Assembly: GCA_011523735.1 (NCBI GenBank)
Contig: WTGB01000160.1
Coordinates: forward strand, 1 to 48,723
Source of the DNA: Chloroflexota bacterium
Lineage (GTDB): Bacteria > Chloroflexota > Anaerolineae > Aggregatilineales > Phototrophicaceae
Direction of reading: 5' to 3'
DNA: 48,723 bases
The notes under the pieces were generated by a model. That model worked only from the letters and a program-made list of their open reading frames with translations, had not been told where the DNA came from and made no database searches. Shown piece after piece: positions 7,895 to 16,514 of this stretch. Position 1 is the stretch's first letter; each line of letters opens with the position of its first letter. Position numbers and translations under genes: made by a program.

Positions 7895-9079
7895 ATGACT
7901 TCAATCAGACCGATGACCATCCTCAGCCTCGCGCTTCTGCTGATGCTGGGGAGCCTGCTCCCGGCGGTAGCCAGCGAGTTCCCGCCCGGCGAATTCATTC
8001 TCGGCGGCACCAACAAGGGCGAGCCGGATAGCACCCGTGTGGTGCCGGTTTACAACGCGCAGCCCACCAGCAACTGGGTCATTCACTACGATCCCAATAC
8101 GCCCCTGAGCGAAAAATGGGAATACGTCCACCGCATCGGCGGAACGATCGTCGAGCGTATTGACGAACTAGAAATTTGGGTGGTCGATGTGCCGGAAGCT
8201 TTTGGCCTGAACTTTACCTTCGATAGCGATGTCGAGCTTGTCGAGCAAGACTTCATCGTCAGCGTCGCCTTCGATAACCCGCCCAACGATCCCGATTACG
8301 ACCGCCAATGGGCGCTGCCGCATATCCAGGCAGAAATCGCTTGGGACGACATTGACCAGCTTCGTGATATCACCGTCGCCGTCATTGATACGGGCGTCTG
8401 CATGAGCCACGAGGATCTGGTGGACCGCGTCCTCGAAAACGGCTACGATTTCGTCGACAACGATGACGATCCCGACGATGTCTTCGGCCATGGCTGCTCG
8501 GTCGCCGGCATTATCGCCGCCAATATCGACAACGGCATCGGCATCGCCGGTTTCGCGCCCAATTCATCGATTCTGCCGGTACGCGTCCTGGGTCCCTCCG
8601 GCAGCGGTTCGATGGCGGATGTCGCCGCCGGCATCGTCTACGCCGCCGATGAAGGCGCCGATATCATCAACCTGTCCCTCGGTAGCGCGGTCGGCTCCCA
8701 AGTCACCAAAGACGCTGTCGACCATGCCATCGAAAAAGGCGTCACCGTCATCGCCTCGGCCGGCAATAGCGCCGGCGCCCTCCCCGGCTATCCTGCTCGT
8801 TACGAAGGCGTGGTTGCTGTCGGCGCCATCGATCCGGACGGCGCGCGCAGCAGCTTCAGCAACAAAGGCGGCGATATCTGGGCGCCGGGCCGCGATGTAC
8901 ATACCACTTACCTGAATGACGGCTACAAGGCGCTAAATGGCACCAGCTTCTCCGCGCCCTATGTCTCGGCAATGGCCGCTATCCTCGAAGGAATGGGGAG
9001 CGAACTGCATCTGGACGGCGGCGATATGACCTGGACCTGCATGCGGCAAGGCGCCTGCGAAATCGTCCCGGGCAGCTAA
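7895..9079 (+). CDS. secreted subtilisin-family (S8) serine protease
   Basis: A 394-residue preproprotease. Residues 1-27 are a signal peptide (hydrophobic LALLLMLGSLLPAVA). Residues about 60-125 resemble an inhibitor-I9-type propeptide (EYVHRIGGTIVERIDELEIW...). The catalytic domain has the full triad: Asp165 (AVIDTGV), His199 (FGHGCSVAG) and Ser351 (NGTSFSAP), with oxyanion Asn291 in ASAGN. Two cysteines near the C-terminus may form a disulfide. AGAAGGGG before ATG supports the start. It starts 28 bases after the ThDP gene and ends just before an intrinsic terminator. Likely an extracellular degradative protease; specificity is unknown. Confidence 0.95.
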   Translation: MTSIRPMTILSLALLLMLGSLLPAVASEFPPGEFILGGTNKGEPDSTRVVPVYNAQPTSNWVIHYDPNTPLSEKWEYVHRIGGTIVERIDELEIWVVDVPEAFGLNFTFDSDVELVEQDFIVSVAFDNPPNDPDYDRQWALPHIQAEIAWDDIDQLRDITVAVIDTGVCMSHEDLVDRVLENGYDFVDNDDDPDDVFGHGCSVAGIIAANIDNGIGIAGFAPNSSILPVRVLGPSGSGSMADVAAGIVYAADEGADIINLSLGSAVGSQVTKDAVDHAIEKGVTVIASAGNSAGALPGYPARYEGVVAVGAIDPDGARSSFSNKGGDIWAPGRDVHTTYLNDGYKALNGTSFSAPYVSAMAAILEGMGSELHLDGGDMTWTCMRQGACEIVPGS

Positions 9080-9102
9080 ATCAATTCAACAACCCGAAAA
9101 AT

Positions 9103-9171
9103 GTAGGGGCGACCTATTAGGTCGCCCGTTTTTTTGGCACACTCAAATCGTGGGCGACTCACCGCCCCTAC
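9103..9171 (+). repeat. GTAGGGGCG inverted-repeat element
   Basis: Outer arms GTAGGGGCG (9103-9111) and CGCCCCTAC (9163-9171) are a perfect 9-base inverted repeat enclosing the terminator hairpin and a second GGGCGACTC block (9152-9160). The GGGCGACTC block and the CCCCTAC end recur at 47852-47876. This looks like a small dispersed intergenic repeat that supplies transcription terminators between convergent genes. Confidence 0.6.
9107..9135 (+). terminator. intrinsic terminator after the subtilase gene
   Basis: GGGCGACC (9107-9114), loop TATTA, GGTCGCCC (9120-9127), then G and seven T (9129-9135). An 8-base GC-rich perfect stem followed by a T-run is a textbook Rho-independent terminator for the plus-strand transcript ending at 9079. 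Confidence 0.88.
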
Positions 9172-9176
9172 GGCGT

Positions 9177-9836
9177 CTATTCTTTGGGACCCAGCCGCCG
9201 CCGACTGATATAGACAGGCTGAAACTCCTGCCGCGGCTCATGATACATCGCCCGATCAAAACTCTCGTTGAAACCCGTGATCAAGCCGCGCAAATGCTCC
9301 CGCGCGTACTGCAATCGTTTCTTCACTGTCGCCAGCGGGATGTTCCGCCGCTCCGATATCTCCCGCTGAGATTCGCCATACAGATAATACTCCTGCGTAA
9401 CGGCGCGCTCGCCCTCGGGCAATGCCGCCACCGCCAGCCGCAGCCGCCGCCGCAGTTCCGCCGCTTCAATCTGCGCTTCGGGCGTCGCTTCCGGCGAAGC
9501 CAAATTCTCTCGCTCATCTAGCGATTCCAGCATTGCGCCCTGCCGGCGCAACACGCGGTCTGCTTTGCTCAGCGCGATTCGCTTGAGCCAGGCGGGGAAG
9601 GCGCGCACATCCTTGAGTTGCATGATGCTTTTGTAAGCCGTTAGAAACGCTTCCTGCGCCGCATCCTCCGCCAGTTGCTTGTCACTCAAGCGGCTGTATG
9701 CGATACTGTATACCATACCCTGAAAATCTCGCACGAGATGATCGAAAGCGTCATTCCGCTCGTCACGGTCGCTCGACTGCGCTTGCAGCGCCCATACCAT
9801 ATAAGACTTCATCCGCTCGCCAGTTGACTTGCTCAC
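9177..9836 (-). CDS. ECF-type RNA polymerase sigma factor
   Basis: About 219 residues with region sigma-2 (DRDERNDAFDHLVRDFQGMV... DAAQEAFLTAYK) and region sigma-4 (LPEGERAVTQEYYLYG... REISERRNIPLATVKKRLQYAREHL). A roughly 30-residue basic tail follows sigma-4 (...RQEFQPVYISRRRLGPKE), longer than in minimal ECF factors. I chose the GTG start at 9836 because GGAG lies 5 bases upstream (9845-9842) and because the promoter at 9876-9904 would leave almost no leader for the longer frame starting at 9866. An ATG at 9812 (MKSYMV) is the alternative. No anti-sigma gene is adjacent, so control is probably transcriptional or by the tail. Confidence 0.92.
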   Translation of the reverse strand: MSKSTGERMKSYMVWALQAQSSDRDERNDAFDHLVRDFQGMVYSIAYSRLSDKQLAEDAAQEAFLTAYKSIMQLKDVRAFPAWLKRIALSKADRVLRRQGAMLESLDERENLASPEATPEAQIEAAELRRRLRLAVAALPEGERAVTQEYYLYGESQREISERRNIPLATVKKRLQYAREHLRGLITGFNESFDRAMYHEPRQEFQPVYISRRRLGPKE

Positions 9837-9875
9837 CAATGCTCCGCTCCTGTCGCAAGCAGCCATTCAAAATCG

Positions 9876-9904
9876 ATTATCGGATAGCCTGTGGTTTTTG
9901 TCAA
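9876..9904 (-). promoter_or_regulatory. near-consensus sigma-70 promoter of the ECF gene
   Basis: On the minus strand TTGACA (9904-9899), a 17-base spacer and GATAAT (9881-9876) lie about 40 bases upstream of the proposed GTG start. The rest of the 357-base gap up to the TetR gene (9905-10193) is AT-richer, holds no gene that I can support, and shows no equally clear promoter for the TetR gene. Confidence 0.8.
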
Positions 9905-10193
9905 TTTGGCACGCGGACGCTTCCGCTTATCGCGCTTTTGACCGAACTCTATCCGCCGTACCAGCCAGTTTCATGCAATTATGCGAGATAATTAAATTAC
10001 ACTTGTCTCACTTCATAGATCTTGAATGTAAAACACACCTAATTTCGACTCGCTTGAGTATAGTAATAGACACTCTGGCAAAAAATCTACGAGAATTCGC
10101 CAAGCAGTCTCGTGAACTGGATAAGCGACGGCGAGAAACGTTGTCAATAAACTTCTACCCAATCTGCCATTCGTGAGGAATAGTGACTGTGCC

Positions 10194-10757
10194 ATGAAGA
10201 AGATTGACCGCCGTGTAGCTCGTACGCGGAAAGCATTGGCTGATGCCCCGATCAGCCTGACGAAGGAAAAGGACTACGACCAAATCACTATACGCGATCT
10301 CACGGAGCGCGCTGACGTGGGTTATGCTACCTTCTACCGGCATTACAAAAGCAAAGACGAACTCCTGAGCCAATTCGTTCGGAGAGTCGCACAAGATGTC
10401 TGGGATCAAATAAAACCGGAAATGTCGCCTTACGAGGAAGCGCTGGCGATGTTTAAAGCCTTAGAACCCCATCGCGATGGCATTCTCCTCGGTCTAAGTT
10501 TTCCCCGCGAGCATCCGGTAATGAAACCAGCCTGGGACGACGTAATGGACAAGGTGCTCGCGCTTTACGCAGCCAAGGATGAATCCGCCATCCCGCTTGA
10601 CGTCTCGGTGAATCACCTCATGAACTCTGTCGTGGAGCTCATTCGCTGGTGGCTTGTCGAGGGTCAAGACTACAGCCCCGAGCAGATGGCGACTATCCAG
10701 AGCGAACTGATCTTCAAAGTGACCGAATCCGTAGCGCTCGACAACCAATACAGGTAA
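10194..10757 (+). CDS. TetR/AcrR family transcriptional regulator
   Basis: About 187 residues. The N-terminal helix-turn-helix is clear: RRVARTRKALADAPISL, then DYDQITIRDLTERADVGYATFYRHYKSKDELL, which is the TetR signature. The C-terminal half is a helical ligand-binding domain (RWWLVEGQDYSPEQMA) of the TetR_C_33 kind found in this phylum. The start is placed at ATG 10194; a GTG at 10173 would add seven residues, and AGGAA at 10176-10180 could serve the ATG with a longish spacing. No target gene is adjacent on the same strand: the next gene is convergent. The divergent ECF sigma gene is a possible target, but this is inference. Confidence 0.9.
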   Translation: MKKIDRRVARTRKALADAPISLTKEKDYDQITIRDLTERADVGYATFYRHYKSKDELLSQFVRRVAQDVWDQIKPEMSPYEEALAMFKALEPHRDGILLGLSFPREHPVMKPAWDDVMDKVLALYAAKDESAIPLDVSVNHLMNSVVELIRWWLVEGQDYSPEQMATIQSELIFKVTESVALDNQYR

Positions 10758-10804
10758 GCAAGCGCTTCCGCCCCCAGTCCCTGACGCTGTCGGATGCGAC
10801 CAAC

Positions 10805-11806
10805 TTAGCGCGATCGTCTGATCAGTTCCAGCGCCGCGCCGCCAATGATGCCCACCTGCATCAGAATTGCCGCCCCCAGCAGCAGCAATTGAATGTAGGA
10901 CTCTGCGACACCATCCGGCCGCGGGTCGCCAGCCAGCCAGGCTGACTCTGGCGGCACTCCCGCGATGCGAAGCGACAATGTGGACCCCGGACTTGGTCTA
11001 GGACTCGGCTGAGTTGCCGCCGGCCTATTGCTTGGCGCTGCGGTTGCCTGGGGCGCGGTGGCGGTGGCAGTTTCTGACGGCGCGGGGCTGGTCGGCGTGT
11101 AAGTGCCATCTTGCGGCGGCACCAGGAATACGCTGCCCGGCTGCAACAGGCGAATCTCGGCCGAGGACATGTTATTGAGCGCCAGCATCGCCGGGATATC
11201 GTCCCAGGTATAGCCGTATATCAAAGCGATATCGCCAATGGTATGCCCCGGCTGCACCTCGTGTCTGATGTTGCCCAATTCGTCCAAACCCAGCACATAA
11301 GGCGGTTGCCCGGCGCTAACCGCTTCCGCTCCGCTTCCGCTCGATTGGCTCAGCCTGCCTGTCGAGTTCCCGAAGACCATGACATAAGCCCTTCGCGAAC
11401 CCACAGCCGCGCTGCCGATGCCGACCCGGTCGTAATTCGGGCTGACCAGCCCAGCATAATGCACTGGCGAATTCAACCACCAATTCCAAGCTGCGCCAGG
11501 TCCCGCGCCTGTGCCCAGGTAGATGTTCTCCCCCACCCAACTGGAAGGGAAACCCGCATTCCTGGCGCGCGTGCGAACATTCGCGCCATCGAATTGCTCG
11601 TGCTGCACCAGGTTGTTCGCCGCCATCCACCCCGCGTGATTATTCGCCGCGGCGCTTAAGGACCCGTCCAGGGCATAAGCGGGCAAACCGTTCCGCGCGC
11701 GCAAGTTGTTCGTGTTCGAAAGCAAAACACTCACGGCATCCTGCGCTGCGGACCCGATCAACGAGCCGAAAACCACCAGCAAAATCGCCAGAATCCTGCG
11801 TCTCAT
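10805..11806 (-). CDS. CAP-domain surface protein with LysM and C-terminal anchor
   Basis: A 333-residue exported protein. Residues 1-21 are a signal peptide. A CAP/SCP-like domain covers about residues 25-155 (NNLRARNGLPAY, NNHAGWMA, WVGENIYLG, WNWWLNSPVHYAGLV, RRAYVMVFG). A LysM peptidoglycan-binding motif is at about 178-225 (VQPGHTIGDIALIYGYTWDDIPAMLALN). A Pro/Thr/Ala linker (about 230-275) leads to a final membrane helix (about 305-330) and a basic RRSR end. It is therefore tethered at the C-terminus with the CAP domain outside. The role of bacterial CAP proteins is poorly known. Convergent with the TetR gene. Confidence 0.92.
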   Translation of the reverse strand: MRRRILAILLVVFGSLIGSAAQDAVSVLLSNTNNLRARNGLPAYALDGSLSAAANNHAGWMAANNLVQHEQFDGANVRTRARNAGFPSSWVGENIYLGTGAGPGAAWNWWLNSPVHYAGLVSPNYDRVGIGSAAVGSRRAYVMVFGNSTGRLSQSSGSGAEAVSAGQPPYVLGLDELGNIRHEVQPGHTIGDIALIYGYTWDDIPAMLALNNMSSAEIRLLQPGSVFLVPPQDGTYTPTSPAPSETATATAPQATAAPSNRPAATQPSPRPSPGSTLSLRIAGVPPESAWLAGDPRPDGVAESYIQLLLLGAAILMQVGIIGGAALELIRRSR

Positions 11807-11812
11807 GCGCTC

Positions 11813-11818
11813 ATTGTA
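11813..11818 (-). promoter_or_regulatory. -10 element that would give a leaderless CAP mRNA
   Basis: TACAAT on the minus strand (11818-11813) ends only 6 bases before the CAP gene's ATG (11806). Initiation 7 bases downstream of the -10 would fall on the A of the start codon, i.e. a leaderless transcript. The -35 (TTACAG, 16-base spacer) is weak. Confidence 0.4.
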
Positions 11819-11890
11819 GCAATGTTGCGCGTCGCTGTAATCTGACGATTGTCCACTGCGGCTCGCTACCGCCCGCCAAGCCGCAATCCA

Positions 11891-11919
11891 ATGACAAAGT
11901 CCCCCGCGCCGGCTATAAT
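11891..11919 (+). promoter_or_regulatory. promoter of the class IV aminotransferase gene
   Basis: ATGACA (11891-11896), a 17-base spacer and TATAAT (11914-11919): five of six and six of six consensus bases. The predicted start point leaves a leader of about 30 bases before the ATG at 11955. Confidence 0.75.
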
Positions 11920-11954
11920 TACGGCATCAGTTTCGCTAGCGGACTCGCGGATTT

Positions 11955-12803
11955 ATGGGCATCTTGTACATTGACGGCGACTTCATCGAGGCGAAGGATG
12001 CGACTCTGCCTGTCACCGACCTGTCCATCCTCCGCGGCTTCGGCGTTTTCGATTATCTGCGCACCTACGGCGGTACTCCTTTTCAACTGGGCGCCCACCT
12101 CCGCCGGCTCCAGCATTCAGCCGCGCTCATCGAACTGGCCTGCCCCTGGGATATAGAGCAGCTCGCCGAAATCGTCCTCGAGACACTGCGCCGCAACCAC
12201 CTCGACGAAGCCGGCATCCGCATCGTCTTGACCGGCGGCGACAGCCCCAACGGCTTCATGCCGGTTGGAAAGTCCCGCTTGCTCGTTATGGCGGGTCCCC
12301 TGCAAACTCTGTCCGCCTCGTCTTATGAGCGGGGCGAGTGCGTCGCCACCATTGACCAAGCGCGCATCCTGCCCGAAGCCAAGACGATCAACTACATCCC
12401 CGGCATCACTGCCCAGATTAAAGCGCGGCGACGCGTAGCCGACGCCATCGAAGCAATCTACATCGTCGATGGCAAGGTCATCGAAGGCACACGCAGCAAT
12501 GTTTTCATCTACAACGACGATCGCTGGATCACGCCCGCTGAAGGTCTGCTGCTCGGCGTCACCCGTGCCGAGGTCATCAAACTTCTCGGGGATGCAATCG
12601 AATTGCGAGACATCCCGCTGGAAGAATTCTACGCCGCCGACGAAGTCATTGTGACCGCCAGCACCAAGGAGATACTCCCCATCGTCACTGTCGATAATAT
12701 GACCATCGGCGCTGGCACACCAGGCGAAAACAGCAAACGGCTCATGCGGCGCTGGCGCGAAATGACAGACGCCTATGCCAAGGCTGGGCATTCAAGATTC
12801 TAA
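11955..12803 (+). CDS. class IV PLP aminotransferase (IlvE / D-amino-acid type)
   Basis: A 282-residue fold-type IV aminotransferase. Lys143 in EAKTINYIPG is the expected PLP Schiff-base lysine, Glu177 in VIEGTRSN pairs with the pyridine nitrogen, and the N-terminal TDLSILRGFGVFDYLRTY is typical. Its size and KxxNY motif suit branched-chain aminotransferases (IlvE), but D-alanine aminotransferase and 4-amino-4-deoxychorismate lyase share the fold, so substrate assignment stays open. It has its own promoter and is followed by a separate small gene. Confidence 0.88.
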   Translation: MGILYIDGDFIEAKDATLPVTDLSILRGFGVFDYLRTYGGTPFQLGAHLRRLQHSAALIELACPWDIEQLAEIVLETLRRNHLDEAGIRIVLTGGDSPNGFMPVGKSRLLVMAGPLQTLSASSYERGECVATIDQARILPEAKTINYIPGITAQIKARRRVADAIEAIYIVDGKVIEGTRSNVFIYNDDRWITPAEGLLLGVTRAEVIKLLGDAIELRDIPLEEFYAADEVIVTASTKEILPIVTVDNMTIGAGTPGENSKRLMRRWREMTDAYAKAGHSRF

Positions 12804-12828
12804 ACGCTCTGCCGTGATCGGGCGTCTA

Positions 12829-12858
12829 TTGAACTTTAAACATATGATATGTTATATT
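12829..12858 (+). promoter_or_regulatory. promoter of the small coiled-coil membrane protein
   Basis: TTGAAC (12829-12834) and TATATT (12853-12858), 18-base spacer, in a local AT-rich patch. If the -10 is read as TTATAT, one base upstream, the spacing is 17. The start codon follows at 12896. Confidence 0.55.
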
Positions 12859-12895
12859 GTTTGTGGAATTGTGTGAGTTTGATCGAGAGACTAAT

Positions 12896-13225
12896 ATGGC
12901 AGAGTCCGAACAGATCACGCGTCATGAACGTGAAATCGGCGAATTGCGCGGCAAGCTCGACGGTCTGGCAACCAAGGACTTCGTCCGCCAAGTGGTGAGA
13001 GAGCAAACGCAGGAACTGAATAATAAGATTGATGCGATGGCGTCTGAAATGCGGACGCAAAACGACAAGAAGTTTGACGCGATATCAGCGGAGTTGCGGG
13101 CACTCAACGATAAGCAGCATCGCATTACCGGCGCGGCGGACTTCCTCAAATCCGCTTTGCCGATGTTGATCAGCGTAGTGACGTTGGTCGTGCTGATCAT
13201 CAGCTTGTTAGCCGCCAACAGCTAG
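12896..13225 (+). CDS. small coiled-coil protein with one C-terminal membrane helix
   Basis: About 109 residues from the ATG at 12896, preceded by GAGAGA. The first 75 residues are charged and helical (RHEREIGELRGKLDGLATKDFVRQVVREQ...), likely a coiled coil. The last 25 are a single membrane helix (LPMLISVVTLVVLIISLLAA) with a very short tail, i.e. a tail-anchored layout with the coil in the cytoplasm. I recognise no family; similar short proteins are often annotated as hypothetical. It has its own promoter and no operon partner. Confidence 0.75.
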   Translation: MAESEQITRHEREIGELRGKLDGLATKDFVRQVVREQTQELNNKIDAMASEMRTQNDKKFDAISAELRALNDKQHRITGAADFLKSALPMLISVVTLVVLIISLLAANS

Positions 13226-13264
13226 CAGCACCTCATGCTCACACTCATGACCCGCAGTTCATAA

Positions 13265-14602
13265 TCAATTGGAGAAACTCGCGCCCGTCTTCGCCCGCAG
13301 CTCGTCCAGCGTAACACCTGGCATCAGTTCAACCAGCCGCATCTCGCCCGCCTCAAAGGCGAAAACCGCCAGTTCGGTGATCAGCAGGTCGACGGCCGCG
13401 GCCGCTGTCAACGGCAGCGTGCATTGCGGCAGGATCTTCGGCGACCCGTCGCGATTGCAGTGCATCATCGTGATGACCAGCCGTCGCGCTCCGCTCGCCA
13501 AATCCATCGCCCCGCCGACGCCCAGCAGCGGCTTGCCCGGCACAGCCCAATTCGCCAGATTACCCTGTTGATCCACCTGCAAGCCCCCCATAACCGCCAC
13601 ATCTATATGCCCCCCGCGGATCATAGCGAAAGAGTCGGCGCTGTCGAAATAGCTGCTGCCCGGCAGCGCTGTCACCGGCATCTTGCCCGCATTCACCGGA
13701 TAATCCAGCGCGCCACCGGCTTCCGGCGCCGGACCCACACCCAGCATGCCATTCTCCGTATGCAAGATGATCCCATGCTGGGGCTTGATGAGGTCGGCGA
13801 TCAACGTCGGGATGCCAATGCCCAGGTTGACCACATCGCCCGCTTTCAGCTCCGCCAGCGCCCGCCGCGCGATCCGCAGACGCAGCCGATCGGGCGCCTT
13901 GCCCGTCGCGCCGATGTCTGCTGACGATCCCAAATCCGCCAGCGTCGTCTTCGCCTCCACCAGCGCATCGACATAATTGCCGCTCGTGTGAATCTGGTCG
14001 GGATCGAGCGCGCCGACAGGCAGGATCTCGTCTACCTCGGCGATCACCAGGTCAGCCGCCGTCGCCATCGCCTTGTTGAAGTTCCGCTCCGTCATGCGAT
14101 ATACCAGGTTGCCCGCTGTGTCCGCCCGCCGCGCCCGTATCAAGGCGACATCCGCCCGCAGCCCTCGCACGAATACCTGCTCCAGGCCATCGATCAGCTT
14201 GGTCTCGCGGCCTTCAGCGAAGACCGTACCCACCGCCGTCGCCGTATAAAAGCCGCCGATGCCAGCCCCGCCCGCGCGTATCGCCTCCACCATCGAACCC
14301 TGCGGCAACAATTCAAAGTCGATCGCGCCGCTCTGCGCGGCCGCCACCGCTTCCGGATTGCTCGTGAAAAAAGAGCCGATAGCTTTCTTGATCTGCCCAT
14401 TGCGCAGCAAACGCCCGCCGCCCAAACCAGGCTCGCCAATATTGTTGGCGATATACGTCAGGTCGCGCGCATCGGTCTCCGCCAGCGCATGCAGCAGATG
14501 GGCAGGATTGCCCGTCATGCCGAAGCCGCCGACCATCATCACCGCGCCCGACTTGACCAGCCGCGCCGCCTCCGCCGCGCTCATCCGGGGGACGCTTTTC
14601 AT
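13265..14602 (-). CDS. single-chain 3-oxoacid CoA-transferase (A and B fused)
   Basis: A 445-residue fusion of the two subunits of a succinyl-CoA:3-ketoacid type CoA transferase. The A part is about residues 5-215 ([44 protein letters not shown]) and the B part about 245-440 ([26 protein letters not shown]). Glu283 in HTENG is the catalytic glutamate that forms the CoA thioester. Many bacteria encode two separate chains; a fused chain is like mitochondrial SCOT. Its ATG overlaps the thiolase stop by 4 bases, so it is the last gene of the Fur-thiolase-transferase unit. The pair would activate and cleave, or form, acetoacetyl-CoA or similar 3-keto acids. Confidence 0.94.
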   Translation of the reverse strand: MKSVPRMSAAEAARLVKSGAVMMVGGFGMTGNPAHLLHALAETDARDLTYIANNIGEPGLGGGRLLRNGQIKKAIGSFFTSNPEAVAAAQSGAIDFELLPQGSMVEAIRAGGAGIGGFYTATAVGTVFAEGRETKLIDGLEQVFVRGLRADVALIRARRADTAGNLVYRMTERNFNKAMATAADLVIAEVDEILPVGALDPDQIHTSGNYVDALVEAKTTLADLGSSADIGATGKAPDRLRLRIARRALAELKAGDVVNLGIGIPTLIADLIKPQHGIILHTENGMLGVGPAPEAGGALDYPVNAGKMPVTALPGSSYFDSADSFAMIRGGHIDVAVMGGLQVDQQGNLANWAVPGKPLLGVGGAMDLASGARRLVITMMHCNRDGSPKILPQCTLPLTAAAAVDLLITELAVFAFEAGEMRLVELMPGVTLDELRAKTGASFSN

Positions 14603-15879
14603 GCTCCCTCCGGCAGCAACTCAACCAAAGTTGACTCGCCTTGCCCGACGCCCACGCAGAGCGTCGCCAAGCCCAGGCGCATCGGTTCGCCCGTTGCTGC
14701 CCGCCGCTTCATCTCATGCAGCAGCGTCGTTAAAATGCGCGCGCCGGAACAGCCCAGCGGATGCCCCAAGGCAATCGCCCCGCCGTTCACATTGGTGATA
14801 TTCTCGCTCAGCCCCAGTTCGCGCATCACCGCGATCGCCTGCACGGCAAAAGCCTCGTTCAACTCAACCTGGTCAATGTCTTCAATGCGCAAGCCCTGTC
14901 GCGCCAAGAGCTTCCTCGTAGCCGCCACCGGTCCCAAGCCCATCAGCCGCGGATCAACTCCCGCCGCCGCGCTGCCGATCCAGCGTGCCATCGGCTTTAC
15001 ACCCAATGCCCGCACCCTCTCCGCCGACATCAAGACCAGCGCGCAGGCGCCATCATTCATGCCGCTTGAATTGCCCGCCGTCACTGTCCCGTTCTCCCGA
15101 AAAGCCGGGCGCAAAGCCCCCAGCTTCTCGGAACTCGTCGCTACTTCATAGCCCGCGTCCGTCCGCCGCATAAAAGGATGCTCATCGGTATCCATCACCA
15201 CCGGCGCGCCTTTCCGCTGCGGAATGCTCACCGGGACGATCTCGCGCTTGAAGCGGTCGCAATTGATAGCGGCAACCGCCCGTTCCTGGCTCTGCAAGGC
15301 GAAGCGATCCTGCTCCTCCCGCGAGATCTCGCCGCCCGTGATCTCCCCAGCGCGGCTAAGCTCGTAGATATTCTCTGCCGTCTCGCCCATCGCCTCCAGC
15401 GGATACAACGCCGCCAGCCGCGGATTGGGATAGCGCCAGCCCAAGGTCGTATCCCAGGCGGTGACATTGCCCGGCGGACCAAAACCGACCGGGTTCTTCG
15501 GCAGCGAATATGGGGCGCGGCTCATGCTTTCGACCCCGCCCGCCACGAAGATTTCGCCCTCGCCCGTTTTGATCGCCCTCGCCGCTTGATTGACCGCGGT
15601 CAGCCCGCTGGCGCAAAGCCGATTGACCGTGACGCCGGCGACGCTATCCGGCAAGCCCGCCAGCAGCAGCGCCATCCGCGCCACATTGCGGTTGTCCTCG
15701 CCCGCTTGATTGGCGCAGCCGAAATACACTTCTTCAACCCAATCGCCATTGATCCCAGCCCGCTCCACTGCCGCGCTGATCGCCACCCCCGCCAGATCAT
15801 CCGGCCGGACCGCTGCCAGCGCGCCGCGGATCTTGCCAATTGGACTGCGGACCGCGCTGACAATGACAACCTCGCTCAC
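14599..15879 (-). CDS. acetyl-CoA acetyltransferase (thiolase)
   Basis: About 426 residues. The acyl-binding cysteine is Cys89 in NRLCASGL; the C-terminal active site has [12 protein letters not shown] and [17 protein letters not shown] with the second Cys and the His. I start at the GTG at 15879 because it overlaps the stop of the upstream Fur gene in a GTGA arrangement and gives a normal N-terminus ([15 protein letters not shown]); an ATG at 15903 would add eight unlikely residues. By family it either condenses two acetyl-CoA or thiolyses 3-ketoacyl-CoA. With the downstream CoA transferase it suits ketone-body or polyhydroxybutyrate-type metabolism or degradative 3-keto acid use. Confidence 0.95.
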   Translation of the reverse strand: MSEVVIVSAVRSPIGKIRGALAAVRPDDLAGVAISAAVERAGINGDWVEEVYFGCANQAGEDNRNVARMALLLAGLPDSVAGVTVNRLCASGLTAVNQAARAIKTGEGEIFVAGGVESMSRAPYSLPKNPVGFGPPGNVTAWDTTLGWRYPNPRLAALYPLEAMGETAENIYELSRAGEITGGEISREEQDRFALQSQERAVAAINCDRFKREIVPVSIPQRKGAPVVMDTDEHPFMRRTDAGYEVATSSEKLGALRPAFRENGTVTAGNSSGMNDGACALVLMSAERVRALGVKPMARWIGSAAAGVDPRLMGLGPVAATRKLLARQGLRIEDIDQVELNEAFAVQAIAVMRELGLSENITNVNGGAIALGHPLGCSGARILTTLLHEMKRRAATGEPMRLGLATLCVGVGQGESTLVELLPEGA

Positions 15880-16316
15880 GACTGCTGCCCCCCGACGCGA
15901 CAATCCGCGCAGACGCCATAAAATTCCAGCAGGTGCCCGCTGATCTGAACGCCAAGCGTCGCCTGCAAGTTCCCCGTCAGCGTCTCCAAATCGCAGTCGT
16001 CGAATTCAAAGAAACGCTTACACTCGGTACAAATGACATGATGATGATGCCCGCCGCGCATCAGAACATAAGTCGGGGTCATACTGCTGCTGATATACGT
16101 TGGCCGGATGATGCCTAACTGTGTGAATAACTCCAGCGTCCGGAAAACGCTGGCTCTCCCAATGGCCGGATTGATGCGCTCCACCTGCGCCAGCACATCA
16201 GCCGATGTGATATGCCCATGCTCCGCTTCCAGCACATGCAGCACCGTCAGCCGCGCCTGCGTCAAACGATAGCCAGCGCGCTTCAAGCTCTGGATGTAGG
16301 GGCTTTGCTCGCTCAT
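15876..16316 (-). CDS. Fur-family metal-responsive regulator
   Basis: A 146-residue Fur/Zur/PerR-like regulator. The winged helix is at residues about 10-75 ([14 protein letters not shown], ...[27 protein letters not shown]). A His-rich strand HHHH (90-93), Cys96-x-x-Cys99 and Cys136-x-x-Cys139 form the structural zinc and regulatory metal sites. I cannot tell the sensed metal. It is the first gene of the unit with thiolase and CoA transferase, joined by 4-base overlaps, which is an unusual partnership for a metal regulator. Confidence 0.93.
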   Translation of the reverse strand: MSEQSPYIQSLKRAGYRLTQARLTVLHVLEAEHGHITSADVLAQVERINPAIGRASVFRTLELFTQLGIIRPTYISSSMTPTYVLMRGGHHHHVICTECKRFFEFDDCDLETLTGNLQATLGVQISGHLLEFYGVCADCRVGGQQS

Positions 16317-16350
16317 TTAGCTTCCGTCTCCGCCCTTGCTTCCCGCGCAC

Positions 16351-16356
16351 ATTATA
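16351..16356 (-). promoter_or_regulatory. -10 element of the fur-thiolase-CoA transferase operon
   Basis: TATAAT on the minus strand (16356-16351), 34 bases upstream of the Fur-type start. The hexamer 17 bases upstream (CTGCGA) is a poor -35, which would suit a regulated promoter. Confidence 0.5.
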
Positions 16357-16514
16357 GCGGCTATTCCACCCAATCGCAGACCCTCGCTCTACTTCAAGAC
16401 ACATCTATCATGACACTGCTCTTCCTCCCTGTCCTCAGTAAGTAAAAGAACCTATGACATCTCCGCCCATCTTCCGCTATCATTCCGGACAATCCAGCGC
16501 AAGAAAGGTCGCCA

